Assembly (NCBI GenBank): GCA_965198325.1
Contig: CBDAPE010000018.1
Span: 496,001-560,000 of the forward strand
Direction: 5' to 3'
Source: CBDAPE01 sp965198325
Lineage (GTDB): Bacteria > Pseudomonadota > Alphaproteobacteria > UBA828 > JAPUJA01
DNA: 64,000 nucleotides
The notes beneath the pieces were generated by a model that was not told the origin of the DNA, did no database searches, and saw only the letters and a program-made list of their open reading frames with translations. The position numbers and the translations under genes are program-made. Each line of letters begins with the position of its first letter. Position 1 is the first letter of the stretch. Shown in pieces: positions 44,869 to 51,981 of the stretch.

Positions 44869-45376
44869 GCTTGTACCAAACAATCTCATTGATGATCTCG
44901 ATGCGAAACATCTGCATCGCGACGTTAGTGATGCCAGCACTATGGTAAGTCCCGTGCACCAACATTGAACCTGTCTGCTTCAAGACTCGCTTTGCTTCGG
45001 ACAACCATGAAAGAGTGAAGGCCAAATACTCGTCGAGACTCATATCATCCCAAACTTGGGCAATTTTTTTCCAATCACCTCCAAAACCAGGCAAGGTGCC
45101 ATATTCCATCGACCATAGAATACCCTTGGTTGCGTTGTAGGGAGGGTCAGCGATTATAAGATCGACGCTCTGGTCCGGGAGTTGTGCCGCCATTTCCAAG
45201 AAATTGCCTTGATATATGCGTTGGGTGTCTAGGCTACCGAGATGATCGCACTCTGTCCCGTTTCGAGCGTCTGGTGGAAATGGAACAGCTGATCGTGGTG
45301 CGGCTGCGCTGGGCCTATTGGGCCAACTTTTGCGCTCGGCAGGTTGAGCCACTTCTTGCAGGGCAATTTTTTTCAT
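44869..45376 (-). pseudogene. DNA adenine-N6 methyltransferase (beta class), 3' end removed by IS3
   Basis: About 169 codons remain. QRIYQGNFLEMAAQLPDQSV is followed by DLIIADPPYNATKGILWSME, where DPPY is catalytic motif IV, and by SWLSEAKRVLKQTGSMLVHG and MFRIEIINEIVWYK. DPPY near the N-terminus with the SAM-binding FxGxG expected later is the beta-class order. The frame enters the IS3 end at WYK and stops two codons later, so the SAM site is lost and the protein must be inactive. The start overlaps the previous gene as ATGA. No restriction enzyme gene is visible. Confidence 0.85.
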
Positions 45377-45591
45377 TTGGTGATCTCGGTCTTTCCTCGG
45401 TTTCTAAACAACAGATTAGATGCTTCAACCATGAGCGCCTGTAATGTAGTGTCCTCATCAATACTGATAATCCGTAGCTGCCTGATAGCATCTGGCTCCA
45501 GGTAGAAAGTTACACCCTTTTTCCCGATCCTACTCGGCGGTTGCCCTTTGCGCAGCGCACGAGGACTAGTCGCTGATTTCGTTCGTGCCAT
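45373..45591 (-). CDS. ribbon-helix-helix DNA-binding protein
   Basis: This 72-residue basic protein has a CopG/ParG-like ribbon-helix-helix pattern in its C-terminal half: KKGVTFYLEPDAIRQLRIIS, then DEDTTLQALMVEASNLLFRN. The N-terminal tail is basic and disordered. I chose ATG 45591, which follows GGAGAAAG. It overlaps the methyltransferase start by four bases. Such small proteins act as plasmid or operon regulators; here it may regulate the methyltransferase operon, which is inference. Confidence 0.65.
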   Translation of the reverse strand: MARTKSATSPRALRKGQPPSRIGKKGVTFYLEPDAIRQLRIISIDEDTTLQALMVEASNLLFRNRGKTEITK

Positions 45592-46399
45592 GGCCACTTT
45601 CTCCTGCATTTCCTGAATGCATGCATTCATGCCGGCATGGCTTGGCATCTAAAGCAAGGGGTGTCCAGCGCTTGTCCTCGTTCAGGACATATGACACGGC
45701 AGGCTTCGGACCTGGATGAGGGCCTCCTGCGGCTGGTGGTTGCACCATCACAGCCTCGGAGACCCCCGCCCTCACATCAAGGGCCGCGTCCCACATCTGT
45801 CTGAACTAGGTCAGCGCTAGTTGTGTCTTCAGGCGAGGTAGCCGAGCAGCGCAATCCGACACTGGGCGAACTCGTGCTCTCGCTCGACATGCTGTGTACG
45901 GATGGGCGGTTGTTCAACCACCCCTGCATAGACAAGCTAGATGGTCCAGTCCAGCTTCGCGAATGGACAACGTGCATCGCCAAGGATTTCACCGGCGAGC
46001 GGACTCCGAGAACTCGGACGTCAGGCTGTGTCAAATCCACAACGGATTGGCGCGGCGCAGAACAGTCGCTCTCGCTCGTGGTCGATGAAAGTGAATTCGA
46101 CGCCAAGGAGTTGCGGTCACAACCAGGCGGCGGTCGGGTGTCGGGGAAGCCCCCCCGTACCGTCTTCCGACTCCGTCCGGTCCGATTGCTCGGTGTCCCT
46201 GGGCCTGAGGCACAGGGGAGTTCGCATCCCGTCCGGCGCGGCTGGCTCTCGGGGCTTATGACAGTCAAAGCATCGCGGTCCTCCGCGTCGTCCGGCACCG
46301 GAGGCGGCTTGGCACTGTATCCCATGGCTCGGGCGATGACGGCCGCCGCCTGCGCGGCAGCCTCGCGCAGGGCGCCATCGTCGAGATGGGCATCGTTCG
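45592..46399. other. no recognisable intact gene
   Basis: About 800 bases with long open frames on both strands (for example 45823-46446 on the plus strand and the opposite frame to 45777). They mirror each other as expected for high-GC DNA, and neither shows family motifs. It is probably degraded sequence between the methyltransferase operon and integrase debris. Confidence 0.35.
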
Positions 46400-46579
46400 C
46401 GGTGGTCTCGCGTTGGCGATGCCCGGCGTGGCGCTCATGGAGTTGAACCAACGCCGCACGTAGGCTCGGGCGATTTCGACGACGCGCATGGCGCCGAAGA
46501 ACGGCACGAGGTAGCGGTCGATCAGGTGGCGATTACCCTTCCGTGTTGACGGCTTCCAGCGCCGGGCTTGGCGGCACAT
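46400..46579 (-). pseudogene. tyrosine integrase N-terminal fragment
   Basis: The frame reads KPSTRKGNRHLIDRYLVPFF, GAMRVVEIARAYVRRWFNSM and SATPGIANA, the SAM-like core-binding domain of phage-type tyrosine recombinases. The expected continuation is frameshifted and the catalytic domain is absent. Confidence 0.6.
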
Positions 46580-46589
46580 GAACTCGTCG

Positions 46590-46770
46590 GCGAAGTCGGC
46601 GAACCGGCTCTACCGGGGCGAGATCGTGCACCGGGAGCAGAGCTATCCCGGCGTCCACGAGGCTCTTGTCGGCGATGACCTGTGGGAGGCGGTCCAGCGG
46701 CAGCTGGACGCCAATCGTCACGACCGGAAGACCGGCTCGGCAGCCGGGCAGCCGAGCCGGCTCGCCGGAC
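46590..46770 (+). pseudogene. serine recombinase fragment
   Basis: The plus strand reads NRLYRGEIVHREQSYPGVHE, ALVGDDLWEAVQRQLDANRH and DRKTGSAAGQPSRLAG, the recombinase domain of large serine recombinases; compare IYIGRIAHKGEAYPGEHDAI in the intact protein at 51978. It is cut by the IS6 left end at 46771. Confidence 0.75.
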
Positions 46771-47575
46771 GGCATTGTCAGACTAAATTGGCTTGAGGTA
46801 GGTGCGGTCGGCGATTAGCCTCGGCGAATGAAAAACCCGTTCCGCTATTTCAATAGTTCGCCCGAGGTAATCCGCCTCGCGGTGATGATGTACATCCGCT
46901 ACCCCCTATCGTTGCGTCAGGTCGAGGACCTGCTGTTCGAACGAGGCATCGATATTTGCCACGAGACGGTGGGTTCCTGGTGGAACCGGTTTGGCCCGAT
47001 GTTTGCTGCGGAAATCAGAAAGCGGTGTGTTGATCATCGATTGTATTGCCACTGGCGGTGGCACCTTGACGAGGTGTTCGTGCGGATCAATGGCGAGATA
47101 TATTACCTCTGGTGCGCCGTGGATCACGAGGGCGAGGTGCTCGAGGTCTTTGCCACGAAGCGCCGGGATCGCAAGGCTGCGCTGAAGTTTTTGAAGCGTG
47201 CGATGAAGCGCGACGGCCGGCCCAAGACTATCGTAACGGACCGGCTTCGGTCTTACGGCGCCGCGATGAAAGAGAGTGGCATCCTGGAGCGTCAGGACTG
47301 TGGACGATGGCTTAACAATCGAGCCGAGAATTCACATCAGCCGTTCCGACGACGAGAGGGTGCGATGGTCAGGTTCAGGGACATCAAGACCGTGCAGAAA
47401 TTCGCCGCCATCCACGCCTCGATCCACAACCACTTCAACCAGGACCGCCAACTCAACCGCTGCGACATCTTCAAGCAGAACCGCACGGCCGTCCTGGCCG
47501 AGTGGCGTCAGTTGGCTGCCTGAGATGCCTGGATTGTAGGTTCTTCAGTTCCTATCCAATTACTCTGACAACGCC
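46771..47575 (+). mobile_element. IS6-family element, intact and intron-free (copy h)
   Basis: The left end GGCATTGTCAGACTAAATTG is at 46771 and a right end with TTACTCTGACAACGCC finishes at 47575, immediately followed by a second right-end stub (CAGTTAGTCTGACAATGCC) ending at 47609. No 8-bp target duplication is found at either candidate end. Confidence 0.88.
46828..47523 (+). CDS. IS6-family transposase (intact)
   Basis: A 231-residue transposase with a complete DDE core: HLDEVFVRINGEIYYLWCAV, TIVTDRLRSYGAAMKESGIL, NNRAENSHQPFRRREGAMVR. It is the reference for the intron insertion point: here ATGGTCAGG is uninterrupted. It is about 85 percent like the intron-bearing copies by eye. IS6 enzymes act by replicative transposition, producing cointegrates, adjacent deletions and inversions, in keeping with the rearrangements seen in this window. 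Confidence 0.93.
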   Translation: MKNPFRYFNSSPEVIRLAVMMYIRYPLSLRQVEDLLFERGIDICHETVGSWWNRFGPMFAAEIRKRCVDHRLYCHWRWHLDEVFVRINGEIYYLWCAVDHEGEVLEVFATKRRDRKAALKFLKRAMKRDGRPKTIVTDRLRSYGAAMKESGILERQDCGRWLNNRAENSHQPFRRREGAMVRFRDIKTVQKFAAIHASIHNHFNQDRQLNRCDIFKQNRTAVLAEWRQLAA

Positions 47576-47711
47576 CCTACAAGTCCTGTCCAGTTAGTCT
47601 GACAATGCCCGCCGCTGCCCGCATCACTGAAAGCGTCGGAGGGAACCTCTTGGGCGACAACAACCCGGGCTAGATGGGTGTCCGCAGGCCGCAACGAACG
47701 AATCTTGATGC

Positions 47712-47740
47712 TATACAATATTTATGGGAATATGCCCATA
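47712..47740 (+). promoter_or_regulatory. toxin-antitoxin promoter and likely operator
   Basis: A -10-like TATACAAT lies at 47712-47719. A palindrome TATGGG-AATATG-CCCATA at 47723-47740 overlaps the start codon of the antitoxin gene, the typical place for autoregulation by the antitoxin-toxin complex. A -35 box is not clear. Confidence 0.5.
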
Positions 47741-48006
47741 TGAAGACGACCGTTGATCTCCCCGATGCCACGTTCAGGCAAGCCAAGACCGTTGCCGCTG
47801 CCCGTGGCATGACCTTGAAACGGTTCTTGACCGAAGCACTCGAGGAACGGCTCCGGCGCTGCGCCGTAGAGACCGGCAACAGCGGCGTTGAGCCTGCCTG
47901 GATGGCCGGGTTCGGCGCGCTATCCGACATTGCCGAGGAGAACCGCCACGTCCTCGATTTGATCGAAGAGGAGTTCGAGAGGGTGTCTCCCGAAGATCTC
48001 CTGTGA
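47740..48006 (+). CDS. VapB-type antitoxin
   Basis: This 88-residue protein starts MKTTVDLPDATFRQAKTVAA, a ribbon-helix-helix DNA-binding start, with RGMTLKRFLTEALEERLRRC as the helices, and ends with a toxin-binding tail (NRHVLDLIEEEFERVSPEDL). I chose ATG 47740 at the end of the operator palindrome over the longer frame from 47674. It overlaps the toxin start as GTGA, so the pair is translationally coupled. It should neutralise the PIN-domain RNase and repress its own promoter. Confidence 0.85.
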   Translation: MKTTVDLPDATFRQAKTVAAARGMTLKRFLTEALEERLRRCAVETGNSGVEPAWMAGFGALSDIAEENRHVLDLIEEEFERVSPEDLL

Positions 48007-48380
48007 TCTTGGACACCAACGCCTTGTCCGCGTGGGCGGAGGGGACTGCTGGGGTTGAAGCGCCGCTCCGCTCGGCCGACCGGCTGGTGGTTCCCAGTGT
48101 AGTTCTCGGTGAGTACTATTTCGGCATCCGCCAATCGCGCCATCGCCGCCGCTACGAGGAGTGGCTCGCCCGTTATCTGTCGCAGACGGATATCGCGACG
48201 ATCACTTCGGCGACGGCCGATACGTATGCCGATATTCGCCTGGAATTGAAACGCCTGGGAACTCCCATACCGCCGAATGACGTCTGGGTCGCCGCACTGG
48301 CCCGCCAGCACGATCTAGAGGTGCTGACCAACGACAGCCATTTCGACCTCGTCGATCAAATAAAGCGCATTTCTTTTTGA
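48003..48380 (+). CDS. vapC: VapC-type PIN-domain ribonuclease toxin
   Basis: This 125-residue PIN-domain protein begins with MILDTNALSAWAEG (first catalytic Asp), then VVPSVVLGEYYFGIRQSRHR (Glu), and ends PPNDVWVAALARQHDLEVLT with NDSHFDLV (further Asp residues), a complete acidic centre for Mg-dependent RNA cleavage. The GTG start overlaps the antitoxin stop. With the antitoxin it forms a stabilising module in a region rich in mobile DNA. The 48381-48442 gap has no gene. Confidence 0.9.
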   Translation: MILDTNALSAWAEGTAGVEAPLRSADRLVVPSVVLGEYYFGIRQSRHRRRYEEWLARYLSQTDIATITSATADTYADIRLELKRLGTPIPPNDVWVAALARQHDLEVLTNDSHFDLVDQIKRISF

Positions 48381-48442
48381 TGGGCCACGCCGAAAATCAC
48401 ATTCGAACTGGGTCAAAATCCGGGAAGCAGACCAGTGTCGTC

Positions 48443-48574
48443 GGCATTGCCAAGTTAACTGATCGTAGACTGTTTTCGCCATTTCTACACGAGGCTAAGA
48501 CATTGAAATTGCGTAGAGCAGCCATCGACAATTTGCCGAGATTTCGGAGTGAATCCGGTTAACTTGACAAAGCC
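48443..48574. mobile_element. 132-bp MITE with IS6-like ends, copy 1
   Basis: It begins GGCATTGCCAAGTTAACTG and ends CGGTTAACTTGACAAAGCC, imperfect terminal inverted repeats related to GGCATTGTCAGACTAAC of the IS6 elements. Inside are ATTGAAATTGCGTAGAGCAG and CCGAGATTTCGGAGTGAATC, shared with the copy at 59989. It has no coding capacity. It lies 15 bases before the first CRISPR repeat. No target duplication was found. Confidence 0.75.
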
Positions 48575-48589
48575 CGAGCGCGACTTCCG

Positions 48590-48870
48590 GTCGCCCCTCG
48601 CGTGGGGGCGCGGATCGAAACGACTTCATGCCCGAGGTGATCAACATCCGTGAACGTCGCCCCTCGCGTGGGGGCGTGGATCGAAACGTACAATGACCCA
48701 ATCCGTGTTGGGCGTTCGCAAGTCGCCCCTCGCGTGGAGGCGTGGATCGAAACGATGAGGGCGGATGGTGGATCTCGGCGAACGCGGGTCGCCCCTCGCG
48801 TGGGGGCGTGGATCGAAACGATATCGATGTGCGTCAGCAGGCCCGCGGCCAGGGTCGCCCCGCGCGCGGG
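48590..48870 (+). CRISPR. orphan CRISPR array, type I-C-like repeat
   Basis: Four full 32-bp repeats start at 48590, 48656, 48722 and 48788, of the form GTCGCCCCTCGCGTGG then GGGCGTGGATCGAAAC. Repeat 1 has CGCGGATC and repeat 3 has TGGAGGCG as single changes. The four spacers are each exactly 34 bp. A fifth, degenerate repeat (GTCGCCCCGCGCGCGGG) begins at 48854 and breaks down, marking the distal end. The palindromic CGCCCC/GGGGCG stem and GAAAC end match subtype I-C. No cas gene is in the window and the leader side is replaced by a MITE, so new spacers are probably not acquired here. Confidence 0.95.
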
Positions 48871-48904
48871 TCCCTCCCGTGGACTACGTGGACAAGCTAC
48901 CGCC

Positions 48905-49000
48905 CAGCCCCTGGTGCATTTTTACGCCGCCGCGCCGGTACATTTTTACGCCGCCGTTGACAGCCATCTTCGTCAACGGCGGACGGGAATATGTACCGGC
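48905..49000. mobile_element. IS21-type terminal repeats (remnant)
   Basis: CATTTTTACGCCGCCG occurs twice, at about 48918 and 48942, ending in CGTTGACA at about 48953. This is the reverse complement of a TGTCAACGGCGGCGTAAAAA-type IS21 end with its usual multiple repeats. A facing end GTCAACGGCGG follows at about 48971, and the two can fold into a 10-bp stem (CGCCGTTGAC/GTCAACGGCG). No transposase gene remains. Confidence 0.55.
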
Positions 49001-49274
49001 GCCGTTGACGGGCAATTGGCCCGACAGCCCCAGTTCAACCGTCAGAACCGGTCTCAGAAACCGGGTTTCGCTCGGTACCCGCTTGAGCGGCTCAGGTGCG
49101 ACTATGACCATTCCGAGACCTTGCGGAGCCCTTGGCCGCCGAAGTCAACAGCTGCTCTCGCCGTGCCAATCCGCTCTCGAATCTTTGGCGTCATTGGTCC
49201 CAGTTTGCACTCATATCCGAGGGTGCCGTACAGCCTGATCCGGAAGCGCAATGTACCCCCATACTCGTCCAACA
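49001..49274. other. no recognisable gene
   Basis: Open frames occur in several phases, but none shows family features. The region is probably debris between IS ends. Confidence 0.3.
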
Positions 49275-49403
49275 TCAGACGATGCTGTCCTCGCCGCGCA
49301 GGCCCGACGCCACGATCCGGATCTTCTCTTCGGCCGAATACTGCTTGCGCGTCTTGCGCCGGATATCCCGGACCGTCTGCTCAGCGCCGGCTCTCGAACT
49401 CAT
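49275..49403 (-). pseudogene. IS3-type orfA N-terminal remnant (different IS)
   Basis: A 42-residue frame reads MSSRAGAEQTVRDIRRKTRK and QYSAEEKIRIVASGLRGEDS before a stop. RRKTRKQYSAEEKIRIV is the start of an OrfA of another IS3 group. The helix-turn-helix and orfB are missing. The 49404-49703 stretch has no further recognisable gene. Confidence 0.6.
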
Positions 49404-49703
49404 AGATTTCTGTCTCATCTTTGTTTGTATGAACGCCTCCCGTTACGCAAGGACTGGTTTTGTGCGACGGACAGGCAGATTGCAGTTTTGTATCCGGCCT
49501 TTGGTGCGGGGCTTCTTACCCGCTGGCCCTGATGGGATCTGCCGATCCGCGCCTCATTTCCTTCCGTGGGCTTCTCGCCCTAACGAAGATGCAGGCTTAG
49601 CGGATCGCGGTCTGACCTGTTTGCCATCACACCTTGTCGTACCTTGCGCAATGTTTCAGCGGCCACCTCCTGTGTCGGTTCGTTATCCCGCCGCCTGCCG
49701 TGC

Positions 49704-50729
49704 CTAGACCGGCTGGCTGACGAAGTTCGTCTGGTACGCCCGGTCATGGGCCAACAGGGCCCAGATCGTGCGTGCCGTCTTGTTGGCCAGCGCGACGGTG
49801 ACCACGTTGGGCGGTCGCCGCGCGGCCAGGCGCAGCGCCCAGTCGGGCGGCGCCTTGGCGTTGGTGAGCACGGTGCGCGCGCCGTGGATCAGCAGGGTGC
49901 GAAGATACTTGTCCCCGCGTTTGGAGATGCCGAGTGTGCGGACCCGTCCCCCTGTGCCTTTGTGCCGGGGCACCAGGCCGAGCCAGGCGGCAAACTCGCG
50001 GCCGGATCTGAAGGCAGCGGGATCGCCCATCGCCGCCACCACAGCCGTCGCGGTCAGTACCCCGACGCCGGGGATCTCCGCGATGCGCCGGCTGGCGGCA
50101 TTGCTGCGGTGCCACAGCTTGATCCGTCGCTCGATCTCGCCGATCTCCTTGTCGAGCGCGGCCACCCGCGCCCACTGCTCGCGCAGGGTCTCCACGATCA
50201 TCGCCGGAAGGCGCTCCGAGACCCGCTCCAGGGCCGGGGCGATCGCACGGCGTATGCCGGCCCGGCCTTTCGGCATGACCTCGCCGTATTTGCTCAGAAG
50301 ACCGCGCAGGCCGTTGATCTGGGCGGTGCGGAACTTCACCAGCTGCTGGCGCATGCGGTGCATCGCCAGGACCGCCTGCTGGTCCTCGGTCTTGATCGCA
50401 ACCGTCTTGATGCCGGGTTGCTGAACCACGGTCCAGATCGCCCGCGCGTCCTGCGCATCATTCTTGTTGCCACCAACGAAGGGCCGAACAGCCTTGGCCG
50501 GCACCAGCCGGGGCTCGTGCCCGAGTTCCCGCAGCCGGCGCGCCCAATGCTGCGTGCCGCCGCACGCCTCCATCGCCACAACGCAGGGCGTGCGGTTGGC
50601 GACGTGCTCTAGGAACTTCGCCCGCGTCAGCTTCAAATCCACAATCTCACCCGTCTCCATATCCACCCAGTGCAACTGGAACACTCGCTTTGCCGTATCC
50701 ACACCAACGACGGTTCTGTTAGTCTTCAT
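49704..50729 (-). CDS. IS110-family transposase (1)
   Basis: A 341-residue IS110 (DEDD) recombinase. The N-terminal RuvC-like domain has VVGVDTAKRVFQLHWVDMET (Asp), CVVAMEACGGTQHWARRLRE (Glu) and NKNDAQDARAIWTVV (Asp pair). The C-terminal Tnp20 domain has RIAEIPGVGVLTATAVVAAM, REFAAWLGLVPRHKGTGG with the conserved region around its Ser, and LGISKRGDKYLRTLLIHGAR. It is full length with a clear start (ATG 50729). Some IS110 enzymes are guided by an RNA made from a non-coding end of the element; the non-coding sequence next to the start holds a strong hairpin. Confidence 0.92.
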   Translation of the reverse strand: MKTNRTVVGVDTAKRVFQLHWVDMETGEIVDLKLTRAKFLEHVANRTPCVVAMEACGGTQHWARRLRELGHEPRLVPAKAVRPFVGGNKNDAQDARAIWTVVQQPGIKTVAIKTEDQQAVLAMHRMRQQLVKFRTAQINGLRGLLSKYGEVMPKGRAGIRRAIAPALERVSERLPAMIVETLREQWARVAALDKEIGEIERRIKLWHRSNAASRRIAEIPGVGVLTATAVVAAMGDPAAFRSGREFAAWLGLVPRHKGTGGRVRTLGISKRGDKYLRTLLIHGARTVLTNAKAPPDWALRLAARRPPNVVTVALANKTARTIWALLAHDRAYQTNFVSQPV

Positions 50730-50750
50730 TTCGGATCCTCCGGTTTACCC

Positions 50751-50770
50751 GTGAAGAGCTTGCTCTTCAC
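50751..50770. repeat. perfect hairpin in the IS110 non-coding end
   Basis: GTGAAGAGC-TT-GCTCTTCAC, nine perfect base pairs, 21 bases upstream of the transposase start. It lies in the region that could encode a guide RNA if this element follows the IS621-like layout. Confidence 0.45.
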
Positions 50771-50799
50771 CACGTGGCACTTTGATGCCGTCGGCCCGC

Positions 50800-51334
50800 G
50801 AGGGTCCAACCCTTTCGGCCTTCGAACATCAAGGGGTGGGAGGCGCCCATCCCATTTCCTTCGGTCACTACGATGAGCCAAAAAAACTCCGTTATTCAAC
50901 TACCTCAATTTGTCCCAAAGGCGCTGACGGCGGACAGTCGTCTTTGGACTGGACTTGCTACGCCAGGATGATGTCGGGTTTGCCAGGGGATCGGACGGTG
51001 CGGATATTCAAAGGGTCTTGCCTGGCCAAGCGGATTTTGGCGGTGGTATCGCAGCGGGGTTTGGTACTAGTTGGCATGGCGGTGGTTGTATCGCCATTCG
51101 GTTTCTCCGAGATGCAGGGGGAAGGCGAGTCCGGGCAGGTTTGGGAGCCGGTCTGTCGAATTTTCCATTGGACTTCCGTTGCGAAGAGAGCGGTAGTGTG
51201 ACCGTGCGGTAAGGGGCTCGCAGGCTCCGAAAGACCTCCAACACCGCCCGCCCAGTAGATGGCGCCACGCCTCCCGGGCTCTGGGCGGTGACAGCGCCGG
51301 CATGGAGCGGGCGCAGGATCATGGAGGTGTATAC
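50800..51334. other. no recognisable gene
   Basis: About 530 bases between the IS110 gene and the DUF3489 gene. Two overlapping plus-strand frames (50782-51201 and 50955-51212) show no family features. It may contain the outer end of the IS110 element; I could not place that end. Confidence 0.3.
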
Positions 51335-51541
51335 ATGGCTACCAAAACCACCAAAACAGACGCCGTCTTGAAGCTGCTCGAGCGGAAACGGGGCGCCACC
51401 GTGGCGCAGCTGCAGAAGGCGACCGGGTGGCAGCCCCACAGCGTCCGTGCGGCCCTGACCGGGCTCCGCAAGAAGGATCACAACATCCGGCGGGAGAAGA
51501 ACGAAAAGGGCGTCACCGTCTACAAGACCGCCGAACGATGA
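51335..51541 (+). CDS. DUF3489 protein
   Basis: A 68-residue protein (TKTDAVLKLLERKRGATVAQ, LQKATGWQPHSVRAALTGLR, KKDHNIRREKNEKGVTVYKT) of the DUF3489 family, which looks like a small winged-helix DNA-binding domain. I chose ATG 51335. It is the first gene of a three-gene unit with DUF2924 and a large serine recombinase, each overlapping the next by ATGA. Being DNA-binding and next to a recombinase, it may be a regulator or directionality factor; this is inference. Confidence 0.85.
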   Translation: MATKTTKTDAVLKLLERKRGATVAQLQKATGWQPHSVRAALTGLRKKDHNIRREKNEKGVTVYKTAER

Positions 51542-51981
51542 ACCGCCATGCCGACGAGGACCGGATCGCCGGGGAACTCTCGGCGATCCCCGGTCTCACG
51601 CGCGGGGAACTGATCGGGCTTTGGGAACAGGCACATGGCCGGCCGCCGCCCAAGGGCCTGAGCCGCCGATTGCTGGAATACAGCGCTGTCTATCGGGTGC
51701 AGGTGAAGGCGTTCGGCGGGTTGAAGCCGACGGTCCGACGAAAGTTGCGCGCCCGGGCGGCGTCCAGGAAGAGAACGTCCAAATCGACACCCGCCCCATG
51801 CCGGTCCAGGGCCCTCTCGCCCGGCACGCGCCTCGTCCGCGAATGGCACGGCGTGCCCCATACGGTAGAGGTGCTTGAGAAGGGGTTCTTCTACGACGGC
51901 AAGACCTATCGATCGCTCTCCGGAATCGCCCATGTCATCACGGGTGCCCGCTGGTCGGGTCCAAGGTTCTTCGGACTATGA
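51538..51981 (+). CDS. DUF2924 protein
   Basis: A 147-residue protein of the DUF2924 family. The N-terminus (ELSAIPGLTRGELIGLWEQA, PPKGLSRRLLEYSAVYRVQV) and the C-terminal GTRLVREWHGVPHTVEVLEK, GFFYDGKTYRSLSGIAHVIT and GARWSGPRFFGL are the family hallmarks. The second half resembles a small beta domain seen in DNA-associated proteins. It overlaps both neighbours by four bases. It regularly accompanies serine recombinases in alphaproteobacterial mobile islands; its role there is not known. Confidence 0.88.
   Translation: MNRHADEDRIAGELSAIPGLTRGELIGLWEQAHGRPPPKGLSRRLLEYSAVYRVQVKAFGGLKPTVRRKLRARAASRKRTSKSTPAPCRSRALSPGTRLVREWHGVPHTVEVLEKGFFYDGKTYRSLSGIAHVITGARWSGPRFFGL

Noticed and set aside
45823..46446. 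Plus-strand 207-codon frame and its antisense 224-codon partner
   Set aside because: No motif, low-complexity composition and mutual mirroring; kept as unassigned sequence.
48650..49405. A 251-codon open frame with repeated VAPRVGAWIET strings, like a repeat protein
   Set aside because: It is the translation of the CRISPR repeats, whose 66-bp unit keeps frame; there is no ribosome site or family feature.
50955..51212. Possible sulfatase-modifying-enzyme-like tail
   Set aside because: The Gly/Arg-rich string only superficially resembles that family; no diagnostic residues.
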